This document shows, one piece after another, positions 47,106 to 58,533 of a stretch of DNA of 64,000 bases. The notes under the pieces are model-generated. The model saw only the letters and a program-made list of their open reading frames with translations, was not told the DNA's origin and searched no databases. The position numbers and the translations under genes were made by a program. The stretch's first letter is position 1, and every line of letters starts with the position of its first letter. Source of the DNA: Fagopyrum homotropicum. Lineage: Eukaryota; Streptophyta; Magnoliopsida; Caryophyllales; Polygonaceae. The stretch lies in assembly GCA_033239125.1 (NCBI GenBank), contig BSWB01000007.1, positions 107,266,082-107,330,081 of the forward strand. The letters are read 5' to 3'.

Positions 47106-48863
47106 TGATAGCATGAATTATAGTCTATATTTTGGGGTTTGTATGGACGTTTTATCTTCAATAATCCGCATGTTTGTATGTATAATATGTGATCATATTA
47201 CCATTTCATCTATCTTTGCGGGAATCGAGGTCTACACCTAGTTTTGTTGTAATCGTAGGTAAAATGGCACGTTTTGCATCATAAAGGAGCAAAAGGAGCT
47301 ATGGAGTCATTGGAGCTACATTCAGGAACATAAAGAACCATCCAGGAAGCATAGCCATGGATTAGAGATTCACTTTGGACCAGATTAGAGAGATTTCACA
47401 TTTAGTTGTGACTCACCTCGGTTGACCACAAATTCACCTCGACCGAGGTGTCCAGAGAAGTCGACTCGACCGAGGCGAACACCTGGGACGCGGCGAGAAT
47501 ATTTTATTCTTGGCTGAGATCTTTTATCTTTGGAAAGAGATCTTGTATTTTTGGGCTTGGCTCCTGGAAGGAAGAAGATATGCTAGATCATATATTTTAC
47601 CTATTTTTATGGGAAGAGATCTTTCTAAGATATCTTATCTTTGGAGAGTAATTTTCCTATAAAAAGGGTCAGATTTCCCACAAATCTGACATCCGCATAC
47701 AGTTGGAGATCCTGTATACACCCCGCATAGCACGCTATACATCCGCTATCACCTTGCTTACATCTACTACACCGCTGTGGCCATACTCCAGTTGGGAGAT
47801 TTGAAGAACCTTTTTGAAGGTTGAAGAAGGAAGATTGTAGCTTTTATAGCTTTTGAAGGGTTTTTGTAAGATTATCTTAGATTCCCTTGCTTGTTGTTTG
47901 TCTTGTTGGATTTCTATCCAATGAACGCTTTTGTTTGATAATTGATTCAGTTATTGAAGCCTTTCTCTTAAGGTTTTCTTGTTCAATTATTCTCTTTCTT
48001 CCCATATACTTGATTAATACTTTCATGATGATGAGTGGCTAATCTCTTTGTGTGATTCTAGGGTGATTGGCGGAAGGTTGTGGGAAAAACAATAATAGAA
48101 TGATCTTAATCACAGGAGGACCCTGAAAGTTCGAATCTTTAACCTTAACCCGAAGCATCTCGCTCAGCCGATGAACATCTCGGCCGGGGTGGAATTTGGC
48201 TGACCGAGGTGACTTATCTGATCCGAAACTGAGAGTTAAGTGTTAGAGTTTGCCAAATCCTATTCTTATTACACCCTTCCTGGTTCAATGCAAGCCTAGG
48301 ATGAGACTTACCCGGTAATTCCTTAGTTTGTTTATCTAAGATCATAAGTGTAGGTAATAAAGGTTTATCCTTTATTGGGGTTTGAGTGTGCTTTCATCCC
48401 ATCTTTGTGAGTTAGCCTGAGACTTACCCGGTAAAGGTTGATTCTATTCCCTTAGATGGTGTGTTAGTTTGAGGTTATAGTTCTTTATCTTAATTCCTTG
48501 AGACTTACCCGGTAATAGGAGTTATGATTTTGGATTAGTGAGTAGTGAGACTTACCCAGTGATCTATTCCACTTTAGCAACACCTTCCCTATGCAAAAAC
48601 CTCAGCTTTGTCCGCTTATCTTGAGATCTTGAGTTGGAACCACAACTAGATGCTTTAATCCCTAGAATTGCATATTTCCCTTATTGACTTTTATCATCTT
48701 TGATTGTTTTAATTGCTTGTGGTTAGTGATTGCTTAAACTTACCGTAATTGGACTTTGTTTCACTAAGTCCCTGTGATCGACCCTTGGAATTCCTTGCTT
48801 TTTACTACGATTGACCCGTACACTGCGGGTTCGCATCCTTGTTTTAAGCTTACGTCTAGGGTT
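47106..48863 (+). repeat. B1 3' LTR, 3' end lost
   Basis: It is nearly identical to 24228-25999 but stops at TCTAGGGTT. One 20-base leader repeat that is doubled in the 5' LTR (near 25280) is single here (near 48160). The last ~35 bases, including GCGAACA, are missing and replaced by a filler join to C1 sequence. Confidence 0.9.
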
Positions 48864-49330
48864 CGCATCCTTGAAGTCTTCATGGATGATTTTCCGTCCA
48901 TGGGGACAGTTTTGATGCATGTCTAGGACATTTGAAGCTAGTTCTTGAAAAATGTGTTGAAACCAATTTAGTTCATAATTCGGAAAAATGTCATTTCATG
49001 ATAGAACAAGGAATTGTGCTAGGACATGTATTATCCTCAAAAGGGATAGAGGTAGATAAGGCAAAGGTTGATGTGATTCAAACTTTACCTTATCCTACTA
49101 ACATTCGGGAAATCCGATCGTTTCTTGGTCATGCATGTTTTTACCGACGGTTCATAAAAGACTTGTCAAAAATCTTGGCACCCTTATGTGAATTGCTCAA
49201 GAAAGACGTCACCTTCATATTGGATGAAAGTTGCATGAAAGCCTTCGACACTTTGAAGGCATGTCTCACTAGCGCACCAATCATCCGTTCTCCGGATTGG
49301 GAGAAACCCTTCGAAATCATGTGTGACGCC
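48864..49330 (+). repeat. Filler join and 461-bp duplicate of C1 RT/RNase H sequence
   Basis: GGGTTCGCATCCTTG at 48859-48873 repeats 48827-48841. From 48870 to 49330 the sequence is a second copy of 23767-24227, the same length with about eight or nine differences. An LTR element normally leaves only a 5-bp duplication. Confidence 0.85.
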
Positions 49331-49443
49331 AGTGACTATGCAGTAGGAGCTGTCTTAGGACAGAAGGATGGGCGAGCCTCACACGTGATCCACTATGCGT
49401 CTATGACACTCAATGGAGTGCAAAGGAATTACTCTACCACCGA

Positions 49444-52440
49444 TGTAACACCCCAAATTCTGAGAACTCGGGAAGCTACTGGTTAGGACCTCACAATGGG
49501 TCCCGACCTTAGTTTGACAACAATTTAACTTGGATCTTACAACAAGGCACAAAAGTATTTAAAACATTTGAAAACTTTAAACAATATATACATGAAGAAT
49601 ATGTATCAGCCTTACAAAAGAAAGGTACCAAAACGACACATAAGAAGAATAGAAGACATCCCGTCCCCAACTAAATAAGTACGTGGACCCGGTTGACCAT
49701 TCCCTCCGGATCTCTCTACAATTGTTTTAACCTGCAAGACATCTACAAGCGGTATAAAACCGTTAGCTAACATTCTATGCATAAGTTTAAAGGTAAAAGC
49801 ACAAACACACAACAAACACAATCAACATGCAACACTCAATCCTTTTATTATCTTTAATTAGGTGATAGGTTATTACTAATGATACTTATTTTGTGACACG
49901 AGGGTTCCCAAACCTCGCCCCTTTCCCCGTTTACCATCGCGGAATGGTACTAATGCATCTGACCGTCTACCGGACTGGGGTGGTCGTAGGGAACCTCCTA
50001 GACTCTCGCAAGAGCTAGGCAGATGATGTCACGACCCGTTATCGTACACTTGGGTCAATTACGTAAATAATAAAGTCGGCCTAATCCGGTTTCGTTGTTT
50101 ATCATAACTAACAAACACCACCCATACGCATTACACTCATACAAGAAGCCAGCTAAGTAAGTCCGTGGACTTACCTAAATCAGATCTCGACTTTCTAATT
50201 CGCAAATCGATCTGTACAGTAGAGATTCAGTGGCCTGTCAAAGGAGGCAAGTGTGTCAGCATACTTTCTAGGTGATTAGAAGTCTAAGACTTCTAAGATA
50301 GTAGGTCTTAATAGAACGGAATTGATTATAGTATTAATTTATGGTAAAATGACTCTTTTACCCTTGGTCCCGAACTTGTAAAAAAAACTCGGAATATGTA
50401 CTTAAATTATAATTTGAGGCTAACTAACCATATTCTACTCCCTAGGATGATTTTAGGTACCAACTAGAAAAACTACCCATTTTCTATTTCTCGAAAAGTC
50501 ACTAAAGTCCAACTACAGCTTCAAATATAAAATTCGAATAATCTTATAAAAATTTCGAAATGATTCCCTAGTTCATCTATGATATCCTATCTACTCATAG
50601 GAGAAATAATTTCTTAAAACTGTTAAAGCATCGCTTCTACAAAAATTTCTAAAGTTGGGTACAACACTTAACAAACAACACACTGTCTTAATTTTGAAAA
50701 ATCATAACTTTGAAAAATCATAACTCCTAAACTACTCGCTGGGTTTATCCCAAATTTTGATATGTTCTACTATTAAATCTTATCTATAATATATCCAAAA
50801 TTCAGCCGCAAAGGAGATCAAAATCCTATTTAAAACTATCTCACAAAACCGAATTTCAGCACAACAAAAATACTGCTTACGACTACATCTTTGAAAAATC
50901 ATAAATCCCAAACCACTCGCTGGAGATCAAGAGCTTATTCAAAACCATCTCACAAAACAGCATCACTTGCTGTTTTCCCCAACACTCAGCACATATATAA
51001 AAACGTCAACTTTGAAACACAATAACTCTCAAACCGTAACTCCGATTCTTCCCAAATTTTAGTATGTCATACTATGTACTACTGTTTATGACATATCCGA
51101 AATACAGCCAAAAAGAATGAGTTTAGCATACATAAATCTAGTTCCAAACTAGGTTGCTTGTCACAGTCTTAAAAGTTCCGAAGATGATTGAATCTGCACA
51201 GCTCTTCTATAGATGTTCTTGGCTAAGAGTTGCTGGTTGTAGCCTAGGAGTGGATCCTCAGATGATTGATATATCACTCGATCTGCTAGCACTTGCTCCA
51301 CTGGGTAGGACATAAGAGGATGCACGGTACAATGGACACCACCGGATTAGAAATAGAGCAAAACAAGGAAGGGGAGGGATTAAGATCAGAAGGGGAATTG
51401 AGTCTTACCTTTGATGAATGTACTGCGTGCACCAAAGGAGGAAATCAGAGGCAACTGATAAAGTATGCAGAATGGTTGCAACAGAACAGATTCAATCGAT
51501 GAAGAGGGGCGGTCAAGAGAGAGGCGCACAGCTGCAGATCAGTCGTCGATGAAGGGGAAGGGAGATGTCGAGTTCAGAATGAATCTGGGCGTTTTGCGGG
51601 AGGAAGGAGATAGGTTGCAGCAGCGGGATTCCACGAAGCAATACAATACACAGATCTTCTCTTCAACGCAGCATACACGCACGCTAGAGGGGTGAGCTTC
51701 GATGTTCGGCTGGCGTGCTCTTAGAGCAGCGTGGACTGCTGGACTAGCGTGAAGGTAGATTGGGCTGCTGGCTGGGCTTCTTGAGCTGTTCCAATCCGCT
51801 AGCAAGGGAACAAGTCAAGGGTTGGACAATTAACTCCAAACAAGACAACATTGGGCTGAAATAGTGAGGAGAAGTGGGCTGAAAACATAGGCAAAAGGTT
51901 GGGCTGAAGTTGTAAAAACAAAGGTGGGTTGAGTTGTCAAAACTCGTCAAAACTCATCATGGCTTTGTCAGGCCCATGCATGACTTTGTCACAGAGTTGT
52001 CGGGCTTCCTCATGACCTCGTCACAACTCTGTCTCATTCTCGTCACAGCTTTGTCACATTCCCGTCACAGCTTTGTCACATTCCGTCTCAGCCTTGTCAT
52101 GATCTCGTCTAAAGTCGTCGTTAAGGATTAATTATAAGAATTAGGGTTTGATATGTATCTATAATTTTATGTGAATTAAATTCTACATGAAATGATAAAT
52201 AATTATAAGAATTAGTTTTTGATATAATTCTATCATTTTATGTGAATTAAATTCTACATAAAATGATAAATAATTATAAGACTTAGGGTTTGATATAATT
52301 CTATCATTTTATGTGAATTAAATCCTACATAAAATGATAAAATCTGTGAAGAAATAAATACTAGATAGAATGGGAACCGTTAACGGCTCGAAGTCCGAAT
52401 TGATTCGAAATTAAACGGAATAAAAATTTTGGATATTACA
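49444..52440 (-). mobile_element. Solo LTR of a Tekay-like chromovirus (2997 bp) in C1 RNase H
   Basis: The ends are TGTAACACCCC (left) and GATATTACA (right), flanked by a perfect ACCGA duplication (49439-49443 and 52441-52445). Removing it restores an uninterrupted RNase H segment. It is the same family and orientation as 60866-63966. Internal features are roughly 180-bp diverged repeats around TTGAAAAATCATAACTC (50690, 50880, 51010), CTCGTCACAGCTTTGTCAC-like repeats (51935-52115) and a 71-bp tandem hairpin array (52135-52345). No primer site, PPT or gene is present. Confidence 0.93.
52135..52345. repeat. 71-bp tandem array, each unit with a 12-bp-arm hairpin
   Basis: Three units are present. 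In the middle one, ATCATTTTATGT (52233-52244) and ACATAAAATGAT (52257-52268) are exact inverse complements across a 12-base loop. Four related units lie at 63600-63890. Confidence 0.88.
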
Positions 52441-53987
52441 ACCGAGAAGGAGATGCTAGCGGTGGTTTTCGCCCTTGAGAAATTCAGGTAGTACCTTCTT
52501 GGAGTAAAGGTAATTATCTTTACTGACCATGCAGCTTTTAGGTACCTCATGGAGAAGAAGAAGAAAAAGGCACGATTGATTCGGTGGGTGCTCCTTCTAA
52601 GTGAGTTCAACCTAGAGATACGGGATAAGAAGGGGGCTGAGAACCTGGTGGCCGATCATTGGAGCAGGCTAGTGAAGGAAAAAGAAGATCCAACCAAAGG
52701 AAAGGAAATAGCTAGAAGTTTTCCAAATGACACCTTCTACACAACCCTCTGTTGTGTAACCGCCCTCGCGCCTCAAGCGTCCCGCACCTACGGCCAGCCG
52801 CCCCTGCGGCTCAACCTAGGCGCCCCTGTGGAATTAAGGACAGAGGTTTGTCTTAAGCTCCAATCTTTTAAAACTTGGTTTGCTGACATTGTGAACTTCA
52901 TTGTTAGGAATGAGTACCCTCTAGACTTCACCCAGGTACAACGAGAGACGGGGAAGGCTGAATCTCGACACTACGTTAGGGACGACCCCTACCTTTGGAA
53001 GCATGTAGGGACCAAGTAATCTGCCGTTGCATTCCGGATAATGAGGTACAATCTGTCCTAACTTTCTGTCATTCCGAAGCATGTGGGGGCATTTTGGGGC
53101 CAACAAAATTGCAATAAAAGTTTTTGATGCCGTCTATCTTTTGGCCACATATTTTTCGAGACGCTTTTGCGTTTTGCAAAGTGTGTGATATATGCCAAAG
53201 GGTAGGAAACATTTCATGGAGACATGAAATGCCCCAATCCTCTCGTATATTTTGTGAAATATTTGATGTTTTGGAAATTTATTTCATGGGGCCTTTTCCT
53301 ACTTCACTTGGGCATACATATATATTACTTGGGGTGGACTATGTTTCCAAGTGGGTGTAAGCAAAGGCCACCAAAACTGATGATTCAAAAGTAGTTGTAG
53401 CTTTCCTTAAGGATAATATATTTGCAAGATTTGGAATTCCAAAAGCGGAGGTATCCAACCGGGAAATTAAGACCATCCTCCACAAGACGGTCTCTTCCGG
53501 AAGAAAGTATTGGAGTGCAAGGCTAAACGACGGTCTATGGGCATATCGGACAACCTACAAGACTCCTATAGGGATGTCTCCCTTCAGGCTCGTGTTTGGG
53601 AAAGCTTGTCACTTTCCGGTAGAGCTAGAGCACAAAGCTTGGTGGGAGGTAAAGAAGTGCAACATGAACATAGAGGAAGTGGGAGAATTCCGGAAACTCC
53701 AATTGCAAGAGTTGGAGGAATTAAGATTAGATGCGTATGACCATGCCACTGCATACAAAGAAAAAACCAACGCATGGCATGACCGATATATTCTCCAAAA
53801 GGACTTAAAGGTCAGTAATAAGGTACTTCTCTTTCAATCACGTTTGAAACTTTTTGCAGGTAAGCTGCGTTCAAGGTGGACGGGGCCGTTGGTGATATCC
53901 GAAGTTTACCCTCATGACGTTGTGGATCTCTATGATCCTCAAATGCACAAGGTGTTCAAGGTAAACGGGCAAAGGCTAAAGCCCTAG

Positions 53988-54525
53988 ATTGAAGGAGTAA
54001 AGAATGATCCGATTAATGAGATGGTGCTGGAGGAGGCCCAATCAGAGAGGTAGAGTCCTTACATCGAGCCAACGATGTGAAACAAAGTCGATGCTCGGGA
54101 GGCAATCCGAAGTAAAAAGAAGAGGACCCTCAGTCAAGCCAACTGCCCCTGCGCCTAAGTATCTCCGCCCTTGCGGTGACACACTTGCCCAGCGCCGCCC
54201 CCGGCGTTTAGCCTACGTCTACATAACCCTTGCCACCACCCCCGCGGTGACATCCATGCGCCCCTGACGCGGCCACCCTTGACACGCATTCACAGCACCG
54301 CCCTCGGCGCTGAGCCTGCGCCTTCCTCTTCCTTGTCACCGCCCCCGCGGTGACAAGTCCCCTCCCTTGCGGTTTTATCCAGAAAAGAAAAAAAATAAAG
54401 ATCCAAAAATACCCTACACCTATCCCACCAACCTCTCCCTCTCCCTCTCACCTCACCTACCACTTGTCTCTCCCAAATCTCTCCCTCTCACAAACGCCCC
54501 TACAGCCCCGGATGATGATCCTGCC
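53988..54525 (+). repeat. C1 post-pol spacer with family-C hairpins
   Basis: It is noncoding and rich in CGCCCCTGCG-type inverted repeats (54145-54360). The best is an 11-bp perfect stem with a CCCC loop at 54332-54357. An A-rich stretch (54384-54410) follows where families A and B have a TATA box. I see no convincing TATA here. Confidence 0.75.
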
Positions 54526-54876
54526 ATGGAGAGCCTCCAAGCTCAAATGGCAGCCCTGACTACTCAGCATCAGGCATGGCAGACCGAGTACCAGCGGACC
54601 ATGTTTGACCAGCAACAAGCGTGGCAGTCTAGTTTTGCCTCCTCTATGACCACCCATTTTGACCACCGGCAGGATGCTTGGCAGGCGGCTCAGTAGCAGC
54701 AGCTCGAGGCTCAGTAGTTTGCTTGGCAAGCCAACTTTGGGACCTCCTTTGGCAGCCGGATGGATGCTCAGCAGGCCCGCATTGACACACTCTACCGCCG
54801 GCAGGAGCACTTCTTCAGCCACTTTCCGTACCCACCGGAGGAGGGTCCGAATGGTCCAGCCGGACCATTCCACTAG
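54526..54876 (+). pseudogene. C1 env-like ORF remnant
   Basis: This short post-pol frame starts MESLQAQMAALTTQHQAWQ, with a Gln-rich helical repeat pattern (DQQQAWQ, DHRQDAWQ, AQQARIDTLYRRQEH) and an end FSHFPYPPEEG before TAG at 54874. This matches the tail layout of the A and B ORFs. The globular N-terminal domain is missing. Two in-frame TAG codons (54694 and near 54715) sit where CAG is expected, again fitting C-to-T changes. Confidence 0.65.
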
Positions 54877-55537
54877 TGGTATCTTCATTTCACCCTTTCC
54901 CACATTTATCTTTGCTTCATTTTCCACTTTGAGGGCAAAGTGTGCTTCAAGTATGGGGGAGGGAATCATCATTGCTTGTGTAGTTTGTTTAAGTTGTTTT
55001 GTGTGTGTTTGTTTTGAGTTTTAATTCAGTTTGAAATTCATATTAAAAAAATATTAATAATAAAAAGCCCAAGAAAATGTAAAAAGCCATGAAACTCCTT
55101 GGATAAACCGAAAACCCGAAAGGCCGGTTTAGGCAAAAAGAAGGTAGTCCGACCAACCTTAGGTTGGTGCAAAATTGGACTAGAGGGATGTGAGTTCCAA
55201 GTGAGATCATCAAAGAAAAGAAGAAGAGTGGCAAGGTGAAAACCCATAAGGGCACCTTGGCAAAATGAGTGGCACCGAGTGTAGGTTTCCTTTCCGATGT
55301 TTGGCGGCATAAGAAGGGGAGTCATAAGGAGGTTGTCCGGGTAGATCACTCTTGGAGCAATAAGGATGGTAGCTTTCTCACCTTTTTCTCACATTTTCTC
55401 TCCTTTTCCTTCTTTCTTTCACGGTTTTTTGTCTTCCATTGTCTATGCCTCTTACTCATGCTTCCTGAGGCCTTTGAGTCTAAAACTGCTATCATTTGTT
55501 TTACTCGGGACGAGTAAAAGGTCAAAGTATGGGAGAG
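54877..55537 (+). repeat. C1 3' noncoding region
   Basis: It is bracketed by AAGTATGGGG (54949-54958) and AAGTATGGGA (55525-55534), about 0.58 kb apart. The second is next to the LTR and is the likely polypurine tract. No gene is present. Confidence 0.75.
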
Positions 55538-57035
55538 TTAGATAGGTGATGGAAGCACTATCATTTTGGTTAGTTTTTAGGGTGTTTTTAGCACAATAGT
55601 GTCATTTTATGCTACTAACTCCTTGGTCCAAAACAGGAAGTAGTTATAAGAACTTTAGAGTTGAAGACCATTCACGAAGCAAAGCTTCTGGTGCCTCACC
55701 GCCCCCGCAGAGCATTGTCACCGCCCCAGCGGGTGACACAGCATTCCGGAACGCAGCTTGCGCCTTCGCCAGCGCCCGGAACCAAGACTGTCACCGCCCC
55801 TGCGCCCCTCCTTGGCGCCCCTGCGGTGACTTATCCTAAAGAAGCCAAGACCGGCGCCCTTGCGCCTCTGCCTGCGTCTCACCCTGCGGAGATGTGAAGC
55901 CAAAGAGTCAGTGTCACCGCCCCTGCGTTGACACTGGGCCGCCCCTGTGGCACGACATCAGAAGCGACAAAAAGATGAAGAGTTAGGCGTTTGAAGAACA
56001 TTAAAGATCCGCCCCTGCGGAATTACCAGGCCGCCCCTGCGGCCACGAAGAACTTCAAGTGTTTCTGCGTAAACCGCCCCTGCGGTCCTGAAGGTCGCCC
56101 ATGCGGTTCAATGACAGAGACTTTACTCCGGCTATTTGCACCACCTTTATGGCATTAAAGGTGGCTGTTTTGGCCGGCCATTTACTCCCATTTAGTGCCA
56201 TTTGTAGTATACATAGACCCATGGCTAATTGCTAGAATCATCCACCATTTTCCCATTTTTATTCTCTCTTTTTTCTTGCTTCCTTTGTAATGAGATTCTA
56301 GTTTCCTTGCTACATTGGGTTGGTTTGAAGCTGCATTATTACTTTGGTTGTAAGTGCCTTTCTAATATAAGTTTTATTCAGTAATGCTTTGTGTTTCTTA
56401 ATCTTTATTTGTCTAATTGCATGTTTTATTATCACTTAAGATTGATCACCTTAGGTTCTAAAGTACATGCAAAGAACTAGGATTAATAGATTCTGGGTTC
56501 GGGTCTTTAATCTAGTAGTAACCTTTGAGTAATAACGGGTTGTAATTTCTTAACGTAAAAAGAACACAAATTTAAAGATTAGTTTAATGGTTTTAAGCTT
56601 ATCTTTATATCCCTTAGTCTTTGTTTGAAAGCTAACTTGTGATTTGTTCTTGTAGGTTTACGGAACACTAAACTTGTTAAGTTGTGTTGATGCCGGTTGG
56701 CTCAACACATACATATGATCAAGACGGGAACATTACTTGTAAACTTGAAAAAAGGAACTCACCAAAGTCGTAATCGCATGCTAAGAATCAACCTAGTGTA
56801 GATTCACTCATCATCATCATATTCACTTTATTACTTGCTTTCTAGTTTAGTGTGCATCAATTCATCCAAACCCCCCCCCCCCTTTTACTTTGTTCTATAA
56901 TCAATAATTAAATTTAATAAAAATATCACCAAACTCTCTTGGGTTCGACCCTTACTTAACCGCTATACTTGTTCTAGTGTTAAGTTGGGATTTATTTTGA
57001 TAAGATAAAACAACCTAAAGAAAAGCAGCTTGTCA
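55538..57035 (+). repeat. Shared C LTR (3' of C1, 5' of C2)
   Basis: It is collinear with 19069-20479 but holds a 98-bp stretch (about 56289-56386) absent from the first LTR and bounded by CTTTGT repeats. A family-C hairpin cluster lies at 55690-56110. A primer site follows on the right and a PPT precedes on the left. Confidence 0.88.
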
Positions 57036-57040
57036 AATTT

Positions 57041-57058
57041 TGGCGCCGTTGGCGGAGA
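57041..57058 (+). other. Primer-binding site, decayed tRNA-Asp type (C2)
   Basis: TGGCGCCGTTGGCGGAGA has two mismatches to the site at 20485. Confidence 0.85.
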
Positions 57059-57115
57059 GTTTAGTTTTATTTTTGTTTCAGTTTTTATTATTAATTATTG
57101 ATTTGGACCGTTTTT

Positions 57116-58201
57116 ATGGTTCAAACCCGTGCTACTAACTCCGGCATTGTTCCCTTTGATCCAGAGATTGAGAGGACGCACATCCGGCGACGTAGACAAC
57201 AACAACTCCAACAAGAAATGGTTAATCGTACTCTTCGTCAACTCACTAAGCCGACTTTGGCTTAACTCCCTCTTGATGTTACTATACCGGCATTAGGGGA
57301 GGGAATCAACTTCGAGCTCAAGCCGGGTCTCATTCACTTGCTTCCATCTTTCCATGGGTTAAGTGGTGAAGACCCCATCAAACACCTTGGAAAGTTTCAT
57401 ATTGTGTGTATGAGCATGAAGCCGGCCAACATTACCGAAGAACAAATCAAGATGTGGGCATTCGGCTTCACACTCAAGGATGCAGCGGATGATTGGTATT
57501 ACCACCTTCCATCCGGGAGCATCGACACTTGGGAGAATCTCCACAAGGATTTTCTGGAGAAATATTTCCCATCCAAGAAGGTCAATAGCTTGAAGAAAGC
57601 TATAAGCAACATCGAGGAAGAGGCGGACGAGACCCTCTATGAGTACTTTGAGCGGTTTGCACACCTCCGATCCAGCTGTCCTTTCCATGTATATTCAACT
57701 CAGGATCTAGTCTTGTACTTGTACAATGGCTTGCTTGACAACAAAAGGAGGATCGTCGATGCGGCTTGTGGAGGTAACATTCTTAACTCTACCCCAGACC
57801 TTGCTTTGGAAAAGATGCAGGAACTAGCGGATGGAACCCGGAATTTTGGATGGACTTCTTCCAAGAGAGGTGTTCATGCTGTGAATTCCGAGAAGAATGA
57901 TATCTCCAATGAGCTTGCTGAACTGAAGGAGATGGTGAAGAGATTAATGCTTATGGGAACCCCACAACAGCTTAAGGCATGTGGAGTTTGTGCTGACCCA
58001 TATCACCCAACGGACATGTGTCCCCAGGTCCAAGATGACGATGCAGAGGTGAATGCAGTAGGTTATGGGCAACCACAGCAGGAAAGGCCTAGGAACGATC
58101 CATATGCGCAGAATTTCATGCCAAATTGGCGTGATCAACAACACTTTCGTTGGAGGGATCACCAAAACGAACAACAACAACCCCGACAAGGTAAGTATTA
58201 A
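57116..58201 (+). pseudogene. C2 gag
   Basis: This is a second gag copy of family C. It starts MVQTRATNSGIVPFDP at 57116 and stays in one frame apart from a TAA near 57263 (CAA in C1). It carries LLPSFHGLSGEDP, FLEKYFPSKKVNSLKKAIS and CGVCADPYHPTDMCP (about 57979-58022). It lacks the one-base loss of C1, so C2 gag is better preserved. It stops at a TAA (58199-58201) where C1 has CAA, and collinearity with C1 ends at GAGGATATGTTG (about 58218). Confidence 0.88.
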
Positions 58202-58218
58202 TCAAATGAGGATATGTT

Positions 58219-58533
58219 GCAGGCTTCACACTCCGGAGAATTTCTCACCAACGTTGGGCTCGGTGAATTTCTGAACATGAGTGTTCCAACGTACCCCGAG
58301 CTCAGCCGCCAATTCATCGCAACCTTCATCATGGAGAAGGAGGACCATGTTTGTGTTGGACTTTCATTCAAGTTCAACAAGAAAAAGTATACACTAGATT
58401 ACACCCAACTGCAGGAGGCATTTGGGGTAATTATTTGCGCCTCAGAGAACTGGTGGGAACCCGTTCCGACACCCAACCTTTGCGAGTTTGGGGAGGCCGC
58501 CGCCGGATCCGAGTTTCATGCGGGGTGAGTACT
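58219..58533 (+). pseudogene. C2 env-like (Athila ORF-1) fragment joined to gag by deletion
   Basis: After GATATGTTG the sequence jumps to an open frame with GEFLNMSVPTYPELSRQFIATF and KKYTLDYTQLQEAFG. This resembles the globular part of the Athila post-pol ORF, the part missing from C1. The rest of gag, all of pol and the spacer are deleted. A3 is inserted at its right end, after GTGAGTACT. Confidence 0.6.

Larger units (their letters stand above)
24228..48869 (+). mobile_element. Athila-type element B1 in C1 (interrupted by A1)
   Basis: B1 has 5' LTR 24228-26034, primer site, gag, PR, integrase, env-like ORF, 3' noncoding region (32553-33364 and 46458-47105) and 3' LTR 47106 to about 48863. 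RT and RNase H are absent. It sits in the RNase H region of C1 after ACGCC (24223-24227). On the right, its LTR end is replaced by filler and a 461-bp repeat of the C1 sequence that ends in the same ACGCC (49326-49330). The two LTRs look nearly identical in the stretches I compared. Confidence 0.88.
48870..53987 (+). pseudogene. C1 RNase H and integrase, degraded and interrupted
   Basis: This is the 3' part of C1 pol. The RT thumb and RNase H start (duplicate) continue into DASDYAVGAVLGQ, then NYSTT, where a solo LTR (49444-52440) is inserted. The frame resumes EKEMLAVV at 52445. A Trp/Arg to stop change lies near 52488, then FTDHAAFRYL, RLIRWVLLLSEF and VADHWSRL follow. Family-C hairpins (52755-52830) are translated in the linker before KTWFADIVNFI. 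The integrase zinc part (52981-53230) has stops and frame changes. The catalytic core is deleted between FGIPKA and EVSNREIK near 53447, removing the second catalytic Asp. The C-terminal part (53574-53987) is open and ends at a TAG. Confidence 0.85.
19069..57035 (+). mobile_element. Athila-type element C1, host of nested B1, A1 and a solo LTR
   Basis: This LTR retroelement is in plus orientation. Own parts: 5' LTR 19069-20479, primer site 20485, gag, PR and RT to 24227, RNase H from 48870 to 49443 and from 52441, integrase remnants to 53987, spacer, env-like remnant 54526-54876, 3' noncoding, and LTR 55538-57035. B1 with A1 (24228-48869) and a solo LTR (49444-52440) are inserted. It lies inside the 5S-like part of a Cassandra LTR. 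The right LTR is followed directly by another primer site and gag, so two C units share it. Confidence 0.88.

Noticed and set aside
51935..52115. CTCGTCACAG/TTTGTCAC repeats as a minisatellite or regulatory array
   Set aside because: They are irregular and also present in the sister LTR at 63470-63600; kept as an LTR sub-feature because I could not define a unit.
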